Source of the DNA: an uncultured Ruminococcus sp.
Lineage (GTDB): Bacteria > Bacillota > Clostridia > Oscillospirales > Ruminococcaceae
NCBI GenBank assembly: GCA_902780695.1
Contig: CACZGM010000027.1
Coordinates: forward strand, 1-37,560
Direction of reading: 5' to 3'
Length of the DNA: 37,560 nucleotides
A program made the position numbers and the translations under genes. This document shows positions 7,959 to 15,290 of this stretch, piece by piece (the first letter of the stretch is position 1; each line of letters starts with the position of its first letter). The notes below the pieces were generated by a model. The model ran no database searches and had not been told where the DNA came from. It saw only the letters and a program-made list of their open reading frames with translations.

Positions 7959-8675
7959 ATGGGCAAATTAACCGCACTTATCAGCATTGCCGCTCTTGCG
8001 GGCATCGGATTCTATGTAGCCAAGAAGGTCATAGAAAAGCGCAGCGCGGAGGAAGAAGAACGCGCACAGCACGTTTATGAGGACGATTCCGAGCTTTTCG
8101 TTGAGGAAAAGCACTCCACACCGAAAGAGAAGCTCCAGAAGGCTTCCCTGTTCGCTGTCGGCGCTATAAAGACCGGCACCGAGAAGTTCAAGGAAGGTAT
8201 AGACGATATCATCAACAATGATATGATATCCAAGGGCGAGGCTACAGTTGCGGAGACCAAGGAAAAGGCTGTCGAGACCAAGGACAAGGCTCTTAATTTT
8301 GCGAAGTCAACCGGTGAGAACATCAAGGGAGGCTTCGAGAGCCTCAAGAACAAGGTGACCGGCAAGGCTGAGGATATTGCCGACGAGACCGGCGCTTCCG
8401 ATCTTGCGGAAGCTATCGAGAAGGACGTTGACGAGCTTACAGAAAAGGCAGTTGACATGGCAGAGGCTATAAAGGATCCTGAGCCTATCATCGAACAGGC
8501 TGTTGACACAGTTCAGAACACAGTTGACGAAATAGCTCACGAGACCGAGGAAAAGATCGAAGAAGCAAAGGACGAGATCTCCGAAGCTGCTGACGATATC
8601 AACAGCATCTCTATCGGCAGCAACGATTCCGAGTCCGTAGAGACATTCGATTTCAGCAATCCCGAACAGCTCTGA
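7959..8675 (+). CDS. Membrane-anchored amphipathic helical (YtxH/LEA-like) protein
   Basis: A 238-residue protein with one N-terminal membrane helix (MGKLTALISIAALAGIGFYVA), then a basic stop-transfer segment. The remaining soluble part is rich in Lys, Glu and Ala, with recurring 11-residue-like segments such as ATVAETKEKAVETKDKALNFA and ending in an acidic tail. This composition is typical of YtxH-like and apolipoprotein/LEA-like stress proteins that lie along membranes or act as linkers to the envelope. No enzyme motif is seen. GAAAGGA lies 9 nt before the ATG at 7959; an upstream in-frame ATG at 7884 overlaps the -10 box and is rejected. A terminator follows. Confidence 0.7.
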   Translation: MGKLTALISIAALAGIGFYVAKKVIEKRSAEEEERAQHVYEDDSELFVEEKHSTPKEKLQKASLFAVGAIKTGTEKFKEGIDDIINNDMISKGEATVAETKEKAVETKDKALNFAKSTGENIKGGFESLKNKVTGKAEDIADETGASDLAEAIEKDVDELTEKAVDMAEAIKDPEPIIEQAVDTVQNTVDEIAHETEEKIEEAKDEISEAADDINSISIGSNDSESVETFDFSNPEQL

Positions 8676-8699
8676 TCACGTAACACGATACAATGATCA

Positions 8700-8730
8700 A
8701 ACCGGACAGTTGATACTGCCCGGTTTTGTT
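8700..8730 (+). terminator. Rho-independent terminator
   Basis: AACCGG (8700-8705) pairs with CCGGTT (8720-8725), with an inner CAG/CTG stem, followed by TTTTG. It sits between two convergent genes and may act in both directions. Confidence 0.7.
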
Positions 8731-8733
8731 GTA

Positions 8734-9213
8734 TTATATTGCTCCTCCGCCGCCTACCCATGAGTCACCCCAGATGTTTTCATATTCGTGATCCAGTTCG
8801 TAGTAACCTATCTGCTCCGGACGGAAGCTGTCCGGGTCGGAAGCGTAGATGAACACCGTACCGTATTCTCTTTCTGCCATTCGATATTCGACATAATCGC
8901 AACCGTTCACCTGAAGAACGTAAATCTCCGGCTCGTGGAAAAACAGCATATCGCTGTATTCGCCTTCAAGATACTCGTAATAATAGTCGCATTCCCCTTT
9001 TTCTATCAGATAATCGGAGAATTCACTGAAACGATCATAATTCTCCGTTATATCGCTCAGATAACTTCTGTATGCACCGTCACAGTAGCTTTTGTATTTC
9101 GCATATTCCGATGCACGGTATATCAAAAAAAGAATAAACGGCAAAAAACATATAAACAGTAAAGTGAACAGAACGATAACCGTTCTGCGCGCGGTCTTTT
9201 TTGATACTACCAT
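8734..9213 (-). CDS. Hypothetical single-pass membrane protein
   Basis: 159 residues, no recognised family. The N-terminus is basic (KKTARR) and followed by one long hydrophobic helix at about 10-34. The rest is very rich in Tyr, Asp and Glu and is probably extracytoplasmic if the positive-inside rule holds. It ends in DSWVGGGGAI. The ATG at 9213 is preferred, with AGGTGAG just upstream; an in-frame GTG at 9222 is possible. Confidence 0.6.
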   Translation of the reverse strand: MVVSKKTARRTVIVLFTLLFICFLPFILFLIYRASEYAKYKSYCDGAYRSYLSDITENYDRFSEFSDYLIEKGECDYYYEYLEGEYSDMLFFHEPEIYVLQVNGCDYVEYRMAEREYGTVFIYASDPDSFRPEQIGYYELDHEYENIWGDSWVGGGGAI

Positions 9214-9235
9214 AAAACTCACCTACCTTGACAGA

Positions 9236-9264
9236 ATTATAGCACAGGGAGCCGGCAAATGCAA
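9236..9264 (-). promoter_or_regulatory. Promoter of the 8734-9213 gene
   Basis: On the minus strand: TTGCAT (as ATGCAA, 9259-9264), a 17-bp spacer and TATAAT (as ATTATA, 9236-9241). Just upstream, 9265-9301 contains three TTACAA-like repeats (as GGTTACAA and TTTACAAA) that could be a binding array. Confidence 0.65.
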
Positions 9265-9300
9265 TTACAAAGCGGTTACAATCTGTTTACAAATGGTTAC

Positions 9301-9334
9301 AAAAAAACACGGCGGAGATACTTCCCCGCCGTGT
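9301..9334 (-). terminator. Terminator of the DUF378 gene
   Basis: ACACGGCGG and CCGCCGTGT form a perfect 9-bp stem followed, on the minus strand, by a seven-T run (A7 at 9301-9307). It begins only a few bases beyond the TAA stop. Confidence 0.85.
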
Positions 9335-9339
9335 CTTCG

Positions 9340-9555
9340 TTACGCTTCCGTTTCAAGCAGCTCGTTGTGCTTGAAGAACAAAGAAATGCTCCACAAAGCG
9401 GAGAGAGCTACGAGAACATACACGATCCTGCTTATTATGCTTTCAGAGCCGCCGCAGATCCACGCCACAAGGTCAAAGCGGAAAAGTCCCACAAGACCCC
9501 AGTTTATACCGCCTACAACAAGCAGAAAAAGCGCTATTCTATCAATTATTCTCAT
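9340..9555 (-). CDS. DUF378 family small membrane protein
   Basis: 71 residues. MRIIDRIALFLLVVGGINWGLVGLF is the hallmark start of DUF378 (YuzA-like) proteins, followed by a second hydrophobic helix (SRIVYVLVALSALWSISLFF). Two membrane spans with a short loop are predicted. The function of the family is unknown. AAAGGA lies about 10 nt before the ATG at 9555, which marks the true start; the frame stays open upstream to 9648 but that part has no family similarity. Monocistronic, with its own terminator. Confidence 0.8.
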   Translation of the reverse strand: MRIIDRIALFLLVVGGINWGLVGLFRFDLVAWICGGSESIISRIVYVLVALSALWSISLFFKHNELLETEA

Positions 9556-9718
9556 ATTACCGTGTTCCTTTGCCTGTTTTGCCGCCATGCACTTAAGTAC
9601 AAATAAGCGGCTGTGATTATTATGCTCTGTGTTCCGATACATATTCATTTAAAATGTACAATTTTCTTTGTTGAAATATGTAAATTCAATAAAAATCCGT
9701 AAAATGTTGAAAAAGCCC

Positions 9719-9747
9719 TTGACAAAACCCGGGCAATGTATTATAAT
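9719..9747 (+). promoter_or_regulatory. Promoter of the four-tRNA operon
   Basis: Consensus TTGACA (9719-9724), a 17-bp spacer and TATAAT (9742-9747). The first tRNA begins 22 bp downstream, as expected for a strong stable-RNA promoter. Confidence 0.9.
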
Positions 9748-9768
9748 GTAATAGTCGCTTGAAGATGT

Positions 9769-9844
9769 GGGAGTTTAGCTCAGCTGGGAGAGCATCTGCC
9801 TTACAAGCAGAGGGTCACAGGTTCGAGCCCTGTAACTCCCACCA
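9769..9844 (+). tRNA. tRNA-Val (anticodon TAC)
   Basis: A 76-nt cloverleaf. The acceptor arms GGGAGTT and AACTCCC pair, the anticodon loop is CTTACAA and the T-loop is TTCGAGC. CCA is encoded. Confidence 0.95.
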
Positions 9845-9866
9845 AACAAGTGATTTTTTTCTAAAC

Positions 9867-9943
9867 GGCCCGGTAGTTCAGCTGGTTAGAACGCTAGCCT
9901 GTCACGCTAGAGGTCATGGGTTCGAGCCCCATTCGGGTCGCCA
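9867..9943 (+). tRNA. tRNA-Asp (anticodon GTC)
   Basis: A 77-nt cloverleaf. The acceptor GGCCCGG pairs with TCGGGTC, including G-T wobbles, and the anticodon loop is CTGTCAC. CCA is encoded. Confidence 0.95.
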
Positions 9944-9977
9944 GCGCATTACCTGCGCATATAAGATGTCTTCCGGT

Positions 9978-10053
9978 GCGGATTTAGCTCATCTGGTAGA
10001 GCGCCACCTTGCCAAGGTGGAGGTAGCGAGTTCGAGCCTCGTAATCCGCTCCA
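9978..10053 (+). tRNA. tRNA-Gly (anticodon GCC)
   Basis: A 76-nt cloverleaf. The acceptor GCGGATT pairs with AATCCGC, the anticodon stem CCACC/GGTGG encloses loop TTGCCAA, and CCA is encoded. Confidence 0.95.
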
Positions 10054-10126
10054 CAGCCCTTGCAAAAGCGGGGGCAATGCTTTTATTTTTGTAAAAATGT
10101 TCGCGTTCTACAAAAGTAAAAGCTAC

Positions 10127-10200
10127 GGCGCTATAGCCAAGTGGTAAGGCGTGGGTCTGCAACACCCTGATCCCCAGTTCAAATCTGGGTGGCGCCTCCA
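10127..10200 (+). tRNA. tRNA-Cys (anticodon GCA)
   Basis: A 74-nt cloverleaf. The acceptor GGCGCTA pairs with TGGCGCC, the anticodon loop is CTGCAAC and CCA is encoded. The base pair at 27-43 is T-T, a small irregularity. The CCA is followed with no gap by the 22-bp trailer also found after tRNA-Tyr. Confidence 0.95.
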
Positions 10201-10222
10201 GGCGCGGAGTCCGCGCTGACAA
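10201..10222 (+). repeat. tRNA 3' trailer element, copy 1
   Basis: 22 bp directly after the tRNA-Cys CCA. It contains the palindrome GCGCGGAGTCCGCGC and ends TGACAA. It is identical to 28077-28098 and 27973-27994 on the minus strand behind tRNA-Tyr. Confidence 0.85.
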
Positions 10223-10257
10223 ACCGCCCACAGTTTCATCTGTGGGCGGTTTTTTTG
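10222..10257 (+). terminator. Terminator of the four-tRNA operon
   Basis: ACCGCCCACAG and CTGTGGGCGGT form a perfect 11-bp stem followed by TTTTTTTG. Confidence 0.92.
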
Positions 10258-10390
10258 TCGTATCACAAACTATATCAGAAGATTTGAAACTCTTGTGCGG
10301 AAACGCCCCGCCGCGAATCCGCCTATGGTTTTCCGTAAACGGGCTATTATTCTGCCTATGATTCAATTTATCAATAGATCCGATACTTAC

Positions 10391-10433
10391 AAGCCACCCG
10401 CCTATGGGTTTTCCATAGACGGGTGGCTTTTTT
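10391..10433 (+). terminator. Second strong hairpin terminator
   Basis: AAGCCACCCG and CGGGTGGCTT are the outer arms, with an inner CTATGG/CCATAG stem, followed by TTTTTT. No gene on this strand lies between it and the tRNA terminator, so it may be a back-up stop or belong to an unrecognised small transcript in 10258-10390. Confidence 0.75.
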
Positions 10434-10492
10434 GACAGGCAGAGAAAACCTGGTTCCGGTTTTCCGTTTCTGTGTTTAGTGACATTACATTG

Positions 10493-11866
10493 CTATTCCG
10501 AATCCTCCGCGGCCTCCGAAACCTCCCTGTCCGCCGAAGCCGTCTGACCGTTGACGGTGACGGTTCCGCCGTTCAGCTGTCCTGTACCGTCATAATCGAA
10601 CGCGGACTGCCCGGTCACATTGACTGTACCGCCGTTTACATAGATATTGCCGTTCGCGTCTATACCGTCGGTGTCGCCCTGACCCATTGTTACCGTAAGC
10701 TCACCGCCGTTTATCTCCACTGTCGGAGTTGTTATTGCTGTACTCTTGCGTGCAGCGTTTATGCCGTCGTCCGACGCGGAAACTGTCACCGCGCCGCCGT
10801 TTATCTGCACATAGGACGCTTCGAGACCCTCAGATGCCTTGACACTGAACGTACCGCCGTCTATCTGGAGTATCGTTGTCGCCTGAATACCGTCATCAGA
10901 TGCTGTTATATTGAACTTGCCGTCTGAAATATATATCCAGCCCACTGATCCGTCATCGTCATTCTCACAGTGCAGAGCGTCTTTCTTACTGTTTATCGTG
11001 AACGTACCGCCGCATATTCTTATCGAATCATTGGCTTCAATGCTGTCCTCTGCGGAAGTAATGCTGTATGTGCCGCCGGTGACTTTGATATCGTCCTTGC
11101 CTGCGATACCGTTGCCGTATGCAGATGTGATCTTAAGCGTTCCCGTACCGTTCAGCACAAGATCATCCTTTGAGAAGATCACCGCGTCGGTGTTGGTATC
11201 GCCGTCAGCCGTGAACTTTCCGGTCACGGAAAGCGTGCTTGTTTTGTCAGAAGTCGTTACAAAGCATTTATCCGCAGAAACAACATATATCGCTGGGAAA
11301 TCATCGTTTGTGATGCTCACGCCGTCAAGCACGAGCTGCACCTTTGCGGAACTGTCGGCGTCAACTTTTATCGTGCAGTTCTTTGCGCTGCCCTTGATGA
11401 CATAAATGCCCTCTTCGGTTATATTGATCGTCTTGCCGTCTGCGACTGTTAAGGTCACGGCTTTGCTTGTATCCGCTGTCTGTTTAAGGTCACGCGCCGA
11501 AAACAGATCTGATGTGTCGATCGCGGAACTTCCCATAGTTACATTTATCACAGTGTCGGAGCTTATCACCGAGCTTGACCCGGTATTCTGTCCGCCGGAT
11601 ACGCCCGCTCCGGCATTATTGAAATTACCGAAGCCGCCGGAGAAGCCGTTGTTGAAATTACCGTATCTGCCGCGTCCGCCAAAGCCGCGCATCACCTGTT
11701 CCGCTGCTGCACTCTCGTCTGTCACCGATGCAGCGTCACCTGCCGCCGCGGTCAGATCGTCCGCGTAAACCGCGCTTTTTCCCGCTTCCGTATTTGCCGC
11801 ACAGCCTGTGAATGCCATACATATTGCCGATGAAAGTATTATTGCAGTTAATGTTGTCTTTTTCAT
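10493..11866 (-). CDS. DUF4353 carbohydrate/calcium-binding beta-helix lipoprotein, C-terminus frameshifted
   Basis: 457 residues. A lipoprotein signal (MKKTTLTAIILSSAICMAF, lipobox FTGC with C21) predicts export and lipid anchoring. Residues 60-95 are Gly/Phe/Asn-rich (RGFGGRGRYGNF). From about 105 to 440 runs a repeating beta-helix of the DUF4353 (Cthe_2159-like) family, with rungs such as INGGTVTVSASDDGINA. Cthe_2159 binds cellulose-like sugars and calcium, so cell-surface polysaccharide binding is plausible here. The current frame ends in a non-homologous QTASADREVSEAAEDSE. Shifting by one base at about 10542-10546 gives GFGGQGGFGGRGGFGIAM and a TAA at 10485-10487, which looks like the authentic tail. 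AAAAGGAG lies 6 nt upstream of the ATG. It is divergent from, and probably controlled by, the adjacent two-component system. Confidence 0.85.
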   Translation of the reverse strand: MKKTTLTAIILSSAICMAFTGCAANTEAGKSAVYADDLTAAAGDAASVTDESAAAEQVMRGFGGRGRYGNFNNGFSGGFGNFNNAGAGVSGGQNTGSSSVISSDTVINVTMGSSAIDTSDLFSARDLKQTADTSKAVTLTVADGKTINITEEGIYVIKGSAKNCTIKVDADSSAKVQLVLDGVSITNDDFPAIYVVSADKCFVTTSDKTSTLSVTGKFTADGDTNTDAVIFSKDDLVLNGTGTLKITSAYGNGIAGKDDIKVTGGTYSITSAEDSIEANDSIRICGGTFTINSKKDALHCENDDDGSVGWIYISDGKFNITASDDGIQATTILQIDGGTFSVKASEGLEASYVQINGGAVTVSASDDGINAARKSTAITTPTVEINGGELTVTMGQGDTDGIDANGNIYVNGGTVNVTGQSAFDYDGTGQLNGGTVTVNGQTASADREVSEAAEDSE

Positions 11867-11920
11867 TTCGTACTCCTTTTCCGGCCGGATAATACCGGCG
11901 CTTTGCGTTTCTTTGACTGT

Positions 11921-11953
11921 ATTATAACCTGCGAACCTTAAATGTAACTTAAA
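11921..11953 (-). promoter_or_regulatory. Promoter and operator of the DUF4353 gene
   Basis: On the minus strand: TTTAAGTTACA (11943-11953), TTTAAGGTT (11934-11942), a 7-bp gap (11927-11933), then TATAAT (11921-11926). The two TTTAAG cores are 11 bp apart in direct orientation, as expected for an OmpR-family dimer, and they occupy the place of the -35 box. The same order and spacing occurs before the response-regulator gene. Confidence 0.75.
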
Positions 11954-12001
11954 CCGAATGTGGAAATTTTGTGAAAAGATATTATGACAGCCGCAATATA
12001 A

Positions 12002-12034
12002 CTTAAGGTATATTTAAGGTTGATACGATATAAT
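12002..12034 (+). promoter_or_regulatory. Promoter and operator of the two-component system
   Basis: CTTAAGGTATA (12002-12012), TTTAAGGTT (12013-12021), a 7-bp gap (12022-12028), then TATAAT (12029-12034). It matches the divergent DUF4353 promoter element for element, with no separate -35 consensus. This predicts positive autoregulation by the adjacent regulator. Confidence 0.75.
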
Positions 12035-12062
12035 ACAGGAAAACAGGAAATGGGGTGCTTTA

Positions 12063-12740
12063 ATGAAAATTCTGATAGTTGAGGATGAAAAACGTCTTGC
12101 CGACGCGCTCGTGCAGATATTCACAAAGAACAAAATGACCGCCGGTGCTTCATACAACGGCATCGACGGACTTGACAACGCGCTTTCGGGGATATACGAC
12201 GTTATAGTGCTTGACATAATGCTCCCGGGAATGAACGGTATAGATGTGCTTCGTGAACTGCGCAGGGAGGGCATAAAAACGCCCGTGATACTGCTCACGG
12301 CAAAGGACGAGGTGTCTGATAAAGTCAAAGGTCTTGACAGCGGAGCGGACGATTATCTCACAAAGCCGTTCGCAACCGAGGAGCTCCTCGCGAGAGTACG
12401 CGCTCTCGGCAGACGCAGCACCTCGGAGCTTGTCTGCGACGACACTGTCTCATACAGCGACCTGTCACTGGAGCTTGCAACATACACGCTTTCCTGCAAT
12501 TCCTGCTCTGTAAAGCTCGGGCTGAAAGAATTTTCGATAATGGAAATGCTGATGAGAAACGGCGAAAGGGTACTGACAAAGGAAAACCTTATCGTAAAGA
12601 TATGGGGCTATGACTCCGACGCCGAATACAACAATGTTGAAGTGTATATCTCATTTCTGCGGAAGAAGATCGGATTTTTAAAATCGAATGTGTCGATAAA
12701 GACGCTGCGCGGTGTCGGCTACAGCCTTGAAGCGAGGTGA
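12063..12740 (+). CDS. OmpR/PhoB-family response regulator
   Basis: 225 residues. Receiver domain 1-115: acidic D8, phospho-acceptor D51 in VIVLDIMLPG, T79 and K101 in LTKPF. A winged-helix DNA-binding domain occupies about 130-223, ending with the typical TLRGVGYSLEAR. It would be phosphorylated by the kinase encoded next and bind direct repeats. Its own promoter and the divergent DUF4353 promoter carry identical direct-repeat sites. The kinase ATG lies 5 bp beyond the stop. Confidence 0.93.
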   Translation: MKILIVEDEKRLADALVQIFTKNKMTAGASYNGIDGLDNALSGIYDVIVLDIMLPGMNGIDVLRELRREGIKTPVILLTAKDEVSDKVKGLDSGADDYLTKPFATEELLARVRALGRRSTSELVCDDTVSYSDLSLELATYTLSCNSCSVKLGLKEFSIMEMLMRNGERVLTKENLIVKIWGYDSDAEYNNVEVYISFLRKKIGFLKSNVSIKTLRGVGYSLEAR

Positions 12741-12745
12741 CGGTT

Positions 12746-14059
12746 ATGATAAAAAAACTGCGGATACGCATAACGGCGGTCATTATGGCAGGCCTTACAC
12801 TGCTGATCGCGGCGGTCGTTATCGGTATATACATCTTTATGCAGCGCTCGGAAGCAGAGGAAACGGACAAAGCCGTCGATTCCGCACTCAGCGCGGTGAC
12901 CCGTGAGGAAACGGACAAGCGGGGCGAAGAGAAGAAACCGGTGCCGCCCGAAGCTGCAGATCCGTCAAAACGTGACCCGTCCGCTTCTCCCGGAGCTGTC
13001 AGACAGCCTGCAAAGCGTCAGTCGTCGCGAAACTGGATATCCGTTCTTCTGTCATCGGAAGGAAAAGTAAAAGAGATCGCGTACAGCAGTTCCTACAACA
13101 GACCCGACAATGAGGACGAGATAGGCGGGACTGCCGAGACCATAGCCGCGCAGAACAGCGAAAACGGGTATATCCGCCTTTACGATGTACCATACAGATA
13201 TTTCATAAAACAATCCGGCGGCAGGACGCGGGTCATCTTCATCGACCGCACCAATCAGATCGAGACAATGGGACGGCTTATGATAGTGCTTATATTTGTC
13301 GGTATAGGCGCACTTGTGGTTCTTTTCCCGATAAGCGTTATGATCTCCGGCTGGATAGTGAAGCCTATTTCCCGTGCGTGGAGCAGTCAGAAGGAGTTTT
13401 TCGCGAACGCTTCTCATGAGCTTAAAACGCCGCTTACGGTCATTTCCGCAAACATAGATGTTATAACCTCCGAACCGGACAAGACCGTATCGGAGCAGAG
13501 CAAATGGTTTGAATACATTAAATCCGAGACCGGTAAAATGTCGAAGCTGATAAATCAGATGCTCTATCTGTCAAAGGACGACAGAGAGGAAACGAAGCTG
13601 ATGATGTCGCAGTTCAGCGCTTCCGAAGCAATAGAGGGAGTATGTCTTGCGACCGAGGCGCTGGCGTTCGAGAAAGGACATACCCTTGTGACGGAGATAG
13701 AACCGGATATTTCATGCACAGGAGATAAAGAGATGATCGAGCGGCTCGCGAATATACTGATCGACAACGCGATACGTCATTCTGTCGGCAGCGAAGATGT
13801 AAAAGTGGAACTGCACCGCAGGAAGAACCGCAATATCCTTACCGTGACGAATAAGGGTGAATATATCCCGCCTGAGGAGCTTTCACGGCTGTTTGACCGC
13901 TTCTACCGCACCGACAAATCCCGTACATCATCGACGGGCGGATTCGGGCTGGGTCTGTCAATCGCAAAAGCTATCGCCGACAAGCACAGGGGAACACTTA
14001 CCGCCGTGTCCTCGCCGGAGGGACTCACATCATTCACATTCACATGGCGGGATCAATAA
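12746..14059 (+). CDS. Membrane sensor histidine kinase
   Basis: 437 residues. TM1 at about 11-32, an extracytoplasmic domain of about 130 residues that is charged and Pro-rich at first, and TM2 at about 167-190. The dimerisation/phosphoacceptor helix has NASHELKTPL with H214. The ATP-binding domain has NILIDNAIRHS (N box) and GGFGLGLSIAK (G box). The linker between TM2 and the H-box is very short (about 20 residues), leaving no full HAMP domain. GAGGTGA precedes the ATG at 12746, while an in-frame GTG at 12737 overlaps the regulator stop. The sensed signal is unknown; co-regulation with a surface beta-helix protein suggests an envelope, cation or polysaccharide cue. Confidence 0.92.
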   Translation: MIKKLRIRITAVIMAGLTLLIAAVVIGIYIFMQRSEAEETDKAVDSALSAVTREETDKRGEEKKPVPPEAADPSKRDPSASPGAVRQPAKRQSSRNWISVLLSSEGKVKEIAYSSSYNRPDNEDEIGGTAETIAAQNSENGYIRLYDVPYRYFIKQSGGRTRVIFIDRTNQIETMGRLMIVLIFVGIGALVVLFPISVMISGWIVKPISRAWSSQKEFFANASHELKTPLTVISANIDVITSEPDKTVSEQSKWFEYIKSETGKMSKLINQMLYLSKDDREETKLMMSQFSASEAIEGVCLATEALAFEKGHTLVTEIEPDISCTGDKEMIERLANILIDNAIRHSVGSEDVKVELHRRKNRNILTVTNKGEYIPPEELSRLFDRFYRTDKSRTSSTGGFGLGLSIAKAIADKHRGTLTAVSSPEGLTSFTFTWRDQ

Positions 14060-14111
14060 ATGCTATACCGCACTGTTCACGCGCCATGTTCTGCCCCGTA
14101 TTGTATGTACA

Positions 14112-14152
14112 GCCACAAACAGCTGCGTTTGTTACACTCAGCTGTTTGTGGC
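14112..14152 (+). terminator. Terminator of the two-component operon
   Basis: GCCACAAACAGCTG (14112-14125) and CAGCTGTTTGTGGC (14139-14152) form a perfect 14-bp stem with a 13-nt loop. The following T-rich stretch is interrupted by C. Confidence 0.8.
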
Positions 14153-14163
14153 CTCTTCTTCTA

Positions 14164-14192
14164 TTGCTTTTTTCATCTTTATATGTTATAAT
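14164..14192 (+). promoter_or_regulatory. Promoter of the phosphopantetheinyl transferase gene
   Basis: TTGCTT (14164-14169), a 17-bp spacer and TATAAT (14187-14192). Confidence 0.7.
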
Positions 14193-14244
14193 AACTGCAT
14201 AAAACCACAAAGAAATGATACCGGAAACAGAGGAATATACTGCT

Positions 14245-14874
14245 ATGAGCGAACCGATCACAGTGCCTGTGTATGCAATGCATACGGAATATATCCGGCA
14301 GACCGAGCATATATTTCCGGAACACCTGATGCCGGAGCGGATGAAAAAAGCTGCAAGATTCCGGTTTGAGCGGGACCGCCTGCTCTGCATAGGTGCGGGA
14401 ATGCTGATGCTGCGTGCGCTCGGGATACCCGATGAATCCGTTCTGAACTACGGGCCTTACGGAAAACCATACGCGCCCGGATATCCGGAATTCAGCCTGT
14501 CACACAGCGGAGACTGGGTCATTATTGCTGTCGCGCCGGATACGGTCGGCGCCGATCTCGAAAAACCGGACAGCGCTCATCTGAGTATTGCCGACAGTGT
14601 ATTCACCCCCGCCGAACTTGACTGGATGAAAGCGGATCCGGTCACCCGCTTCTTCCGGCTCTGGACTCTGAAGGAAAGCGTGATGAAGGCGACCGGTCTG
14701 GGAATGGATCTGGAGCCCGCCTCTTTTGATATAATGCCGTTCACCCGAAGTGAACCGGTACTGCTGGACGGACGGAGCTGGTACGCCGCCTCCGGCCGGC
14801 TGGAGGATTATACATTCAGCGTATGCGCCGCCTGTCCGGTGACCCCTTCACTGCATATCATCGGTTCTCAATGA
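14245..14874 (+). CDS. 4'-phosphopantetheinyl transferase (Sfp-like)
   Basis: 209 residues. The superfamily motifs are present: SLSHSGD (84-90), GADLEKP with Mg-binding D104 and E106, and WTLKESVMKATG with W140, K143 and E144. Such enzymes move the phosphopantetheine arm of CoA to a carrier-protein serine, in fatty-acid or secondary metabolism. The Sfp-like size and the WxxKES motif separate it from the shorter AcpS type. The ATG at 14245 with AGAGGA upstream is preferred over an in-frame ATG at 14215 that lacks a good binding site. It stands alone under its own promoter. No carrier protein is encoded in the window; the condensation-domain-like gene at 24 kb is a possible but unproven functional relative. 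Confidence 0.87.
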   Translation: MSEPITVPVYAMHTEYIRQTEHIFPEHLMPERMKKAARFRFERDRLLCIGAGMLMLRALGIPDESVLNYGPYGKPYAPGYPEFSLSHSGDWVIIAVAPDTVGADLEKPDSAHLSIADSVFTPAELDWMKADPVTRFFRLWTLKESVMKATGLGMDLEPASFDIMPFTRSEPVLLDGRSWYAASGRLEDYTFSVCAACPVTPSLHIIGSQ

Positions 14875-14907
14875 CTGAACAAATGTATAGAGTGCAAGTT
14901 CTGCGCC

Positions 14908-14935
14908 AAGAGTGCAGGAAGTGCGCTCTTTTTTG
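14908..14935 (+). terminator. Terminator after the phosphopantetheinyl transferase
   Basis: AAGAGTGC and GCGCTCTT pair with one mismatch around a short loop, followed by TTTTTTG. Confidence 0.6.
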
Positions 14936-15140
14936 TTTTTCCTCTTGTTTTTTTGAGAGATATGTGTTAAAAATAAAAAAATGTTACATGATTCAAACTG
15001 TCATTTCTTATCATTGATTGTTTTTTCAAGACTTTTTTATTATTTTGCACCAAAATCAAGACGCAAATTTGAATCGGGGATATAATATGATGCATAAAGG
15101 CTCGTTACGGCTCTGACAAGGTACGATTTGACAAAAACTC

Positions 15141-15169
15141 TTGAAATGTAAGAGTTTTCGTGCTATAAT
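15141..15169 (+). promoter_or_regulatory. Promoter of the SpoIIE-HATPase gene
   Basis: TTGAAA (15141-15146), a 17-bp spacer and an extended -10, TGCTATAAT (15161-15169). Confidence 0.75.
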
Positions 15170-15290
15170 ACTCATATGAATCCGTGAAGCCCGGTCAAGG
15201 ACAAATCGCCTTACAAGACCGGAAAAGCATCTGACTGCGCAATAGTTGCACGCTTTTTGTGCGGTATAGCCTATACCGAATTAAAATAAT

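Larger units (their letters stand above)
14875..15290 (+). other. Intergenic region and leader before the SpoIIE gene
   Basis: After the terminator the sequence is A/T-rich with no gene. A promoter lies at 15141-15169. The roughly 115-nt leader contains CCGGTC/GACCGG arms at about 15195-15222, a stretch (about 15230-15273) nearly identical to the leader of the debranching-enzyme gene, and a hairpin CGGTATA/TATACCG at 15262-15278. That hairpin ends only 12 bases before the ATG, leaving no visible Shine-Dalgarno. Confidence 0.6.

Noticed and set aside
9092-9616. Plus-strand open frame across the DUF378 region
   Set aside because: It crosses two promoters or terminators and opposes a recognised family.
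9759-10094. Open frame covering three tRNA genes (and the antisense one at 9989-10366)
   Set aside because: Its translation is simply tRNA sequence; such frames are common artefacts.
15081-15086. Second promoter upstream of the SpoIIE gene (TATAAT at 15081)
   Set aside because: No acceptable -35 sequence at 16-18 bp; the TTGAAA/TGCTATAAT promoter downstream is much better.
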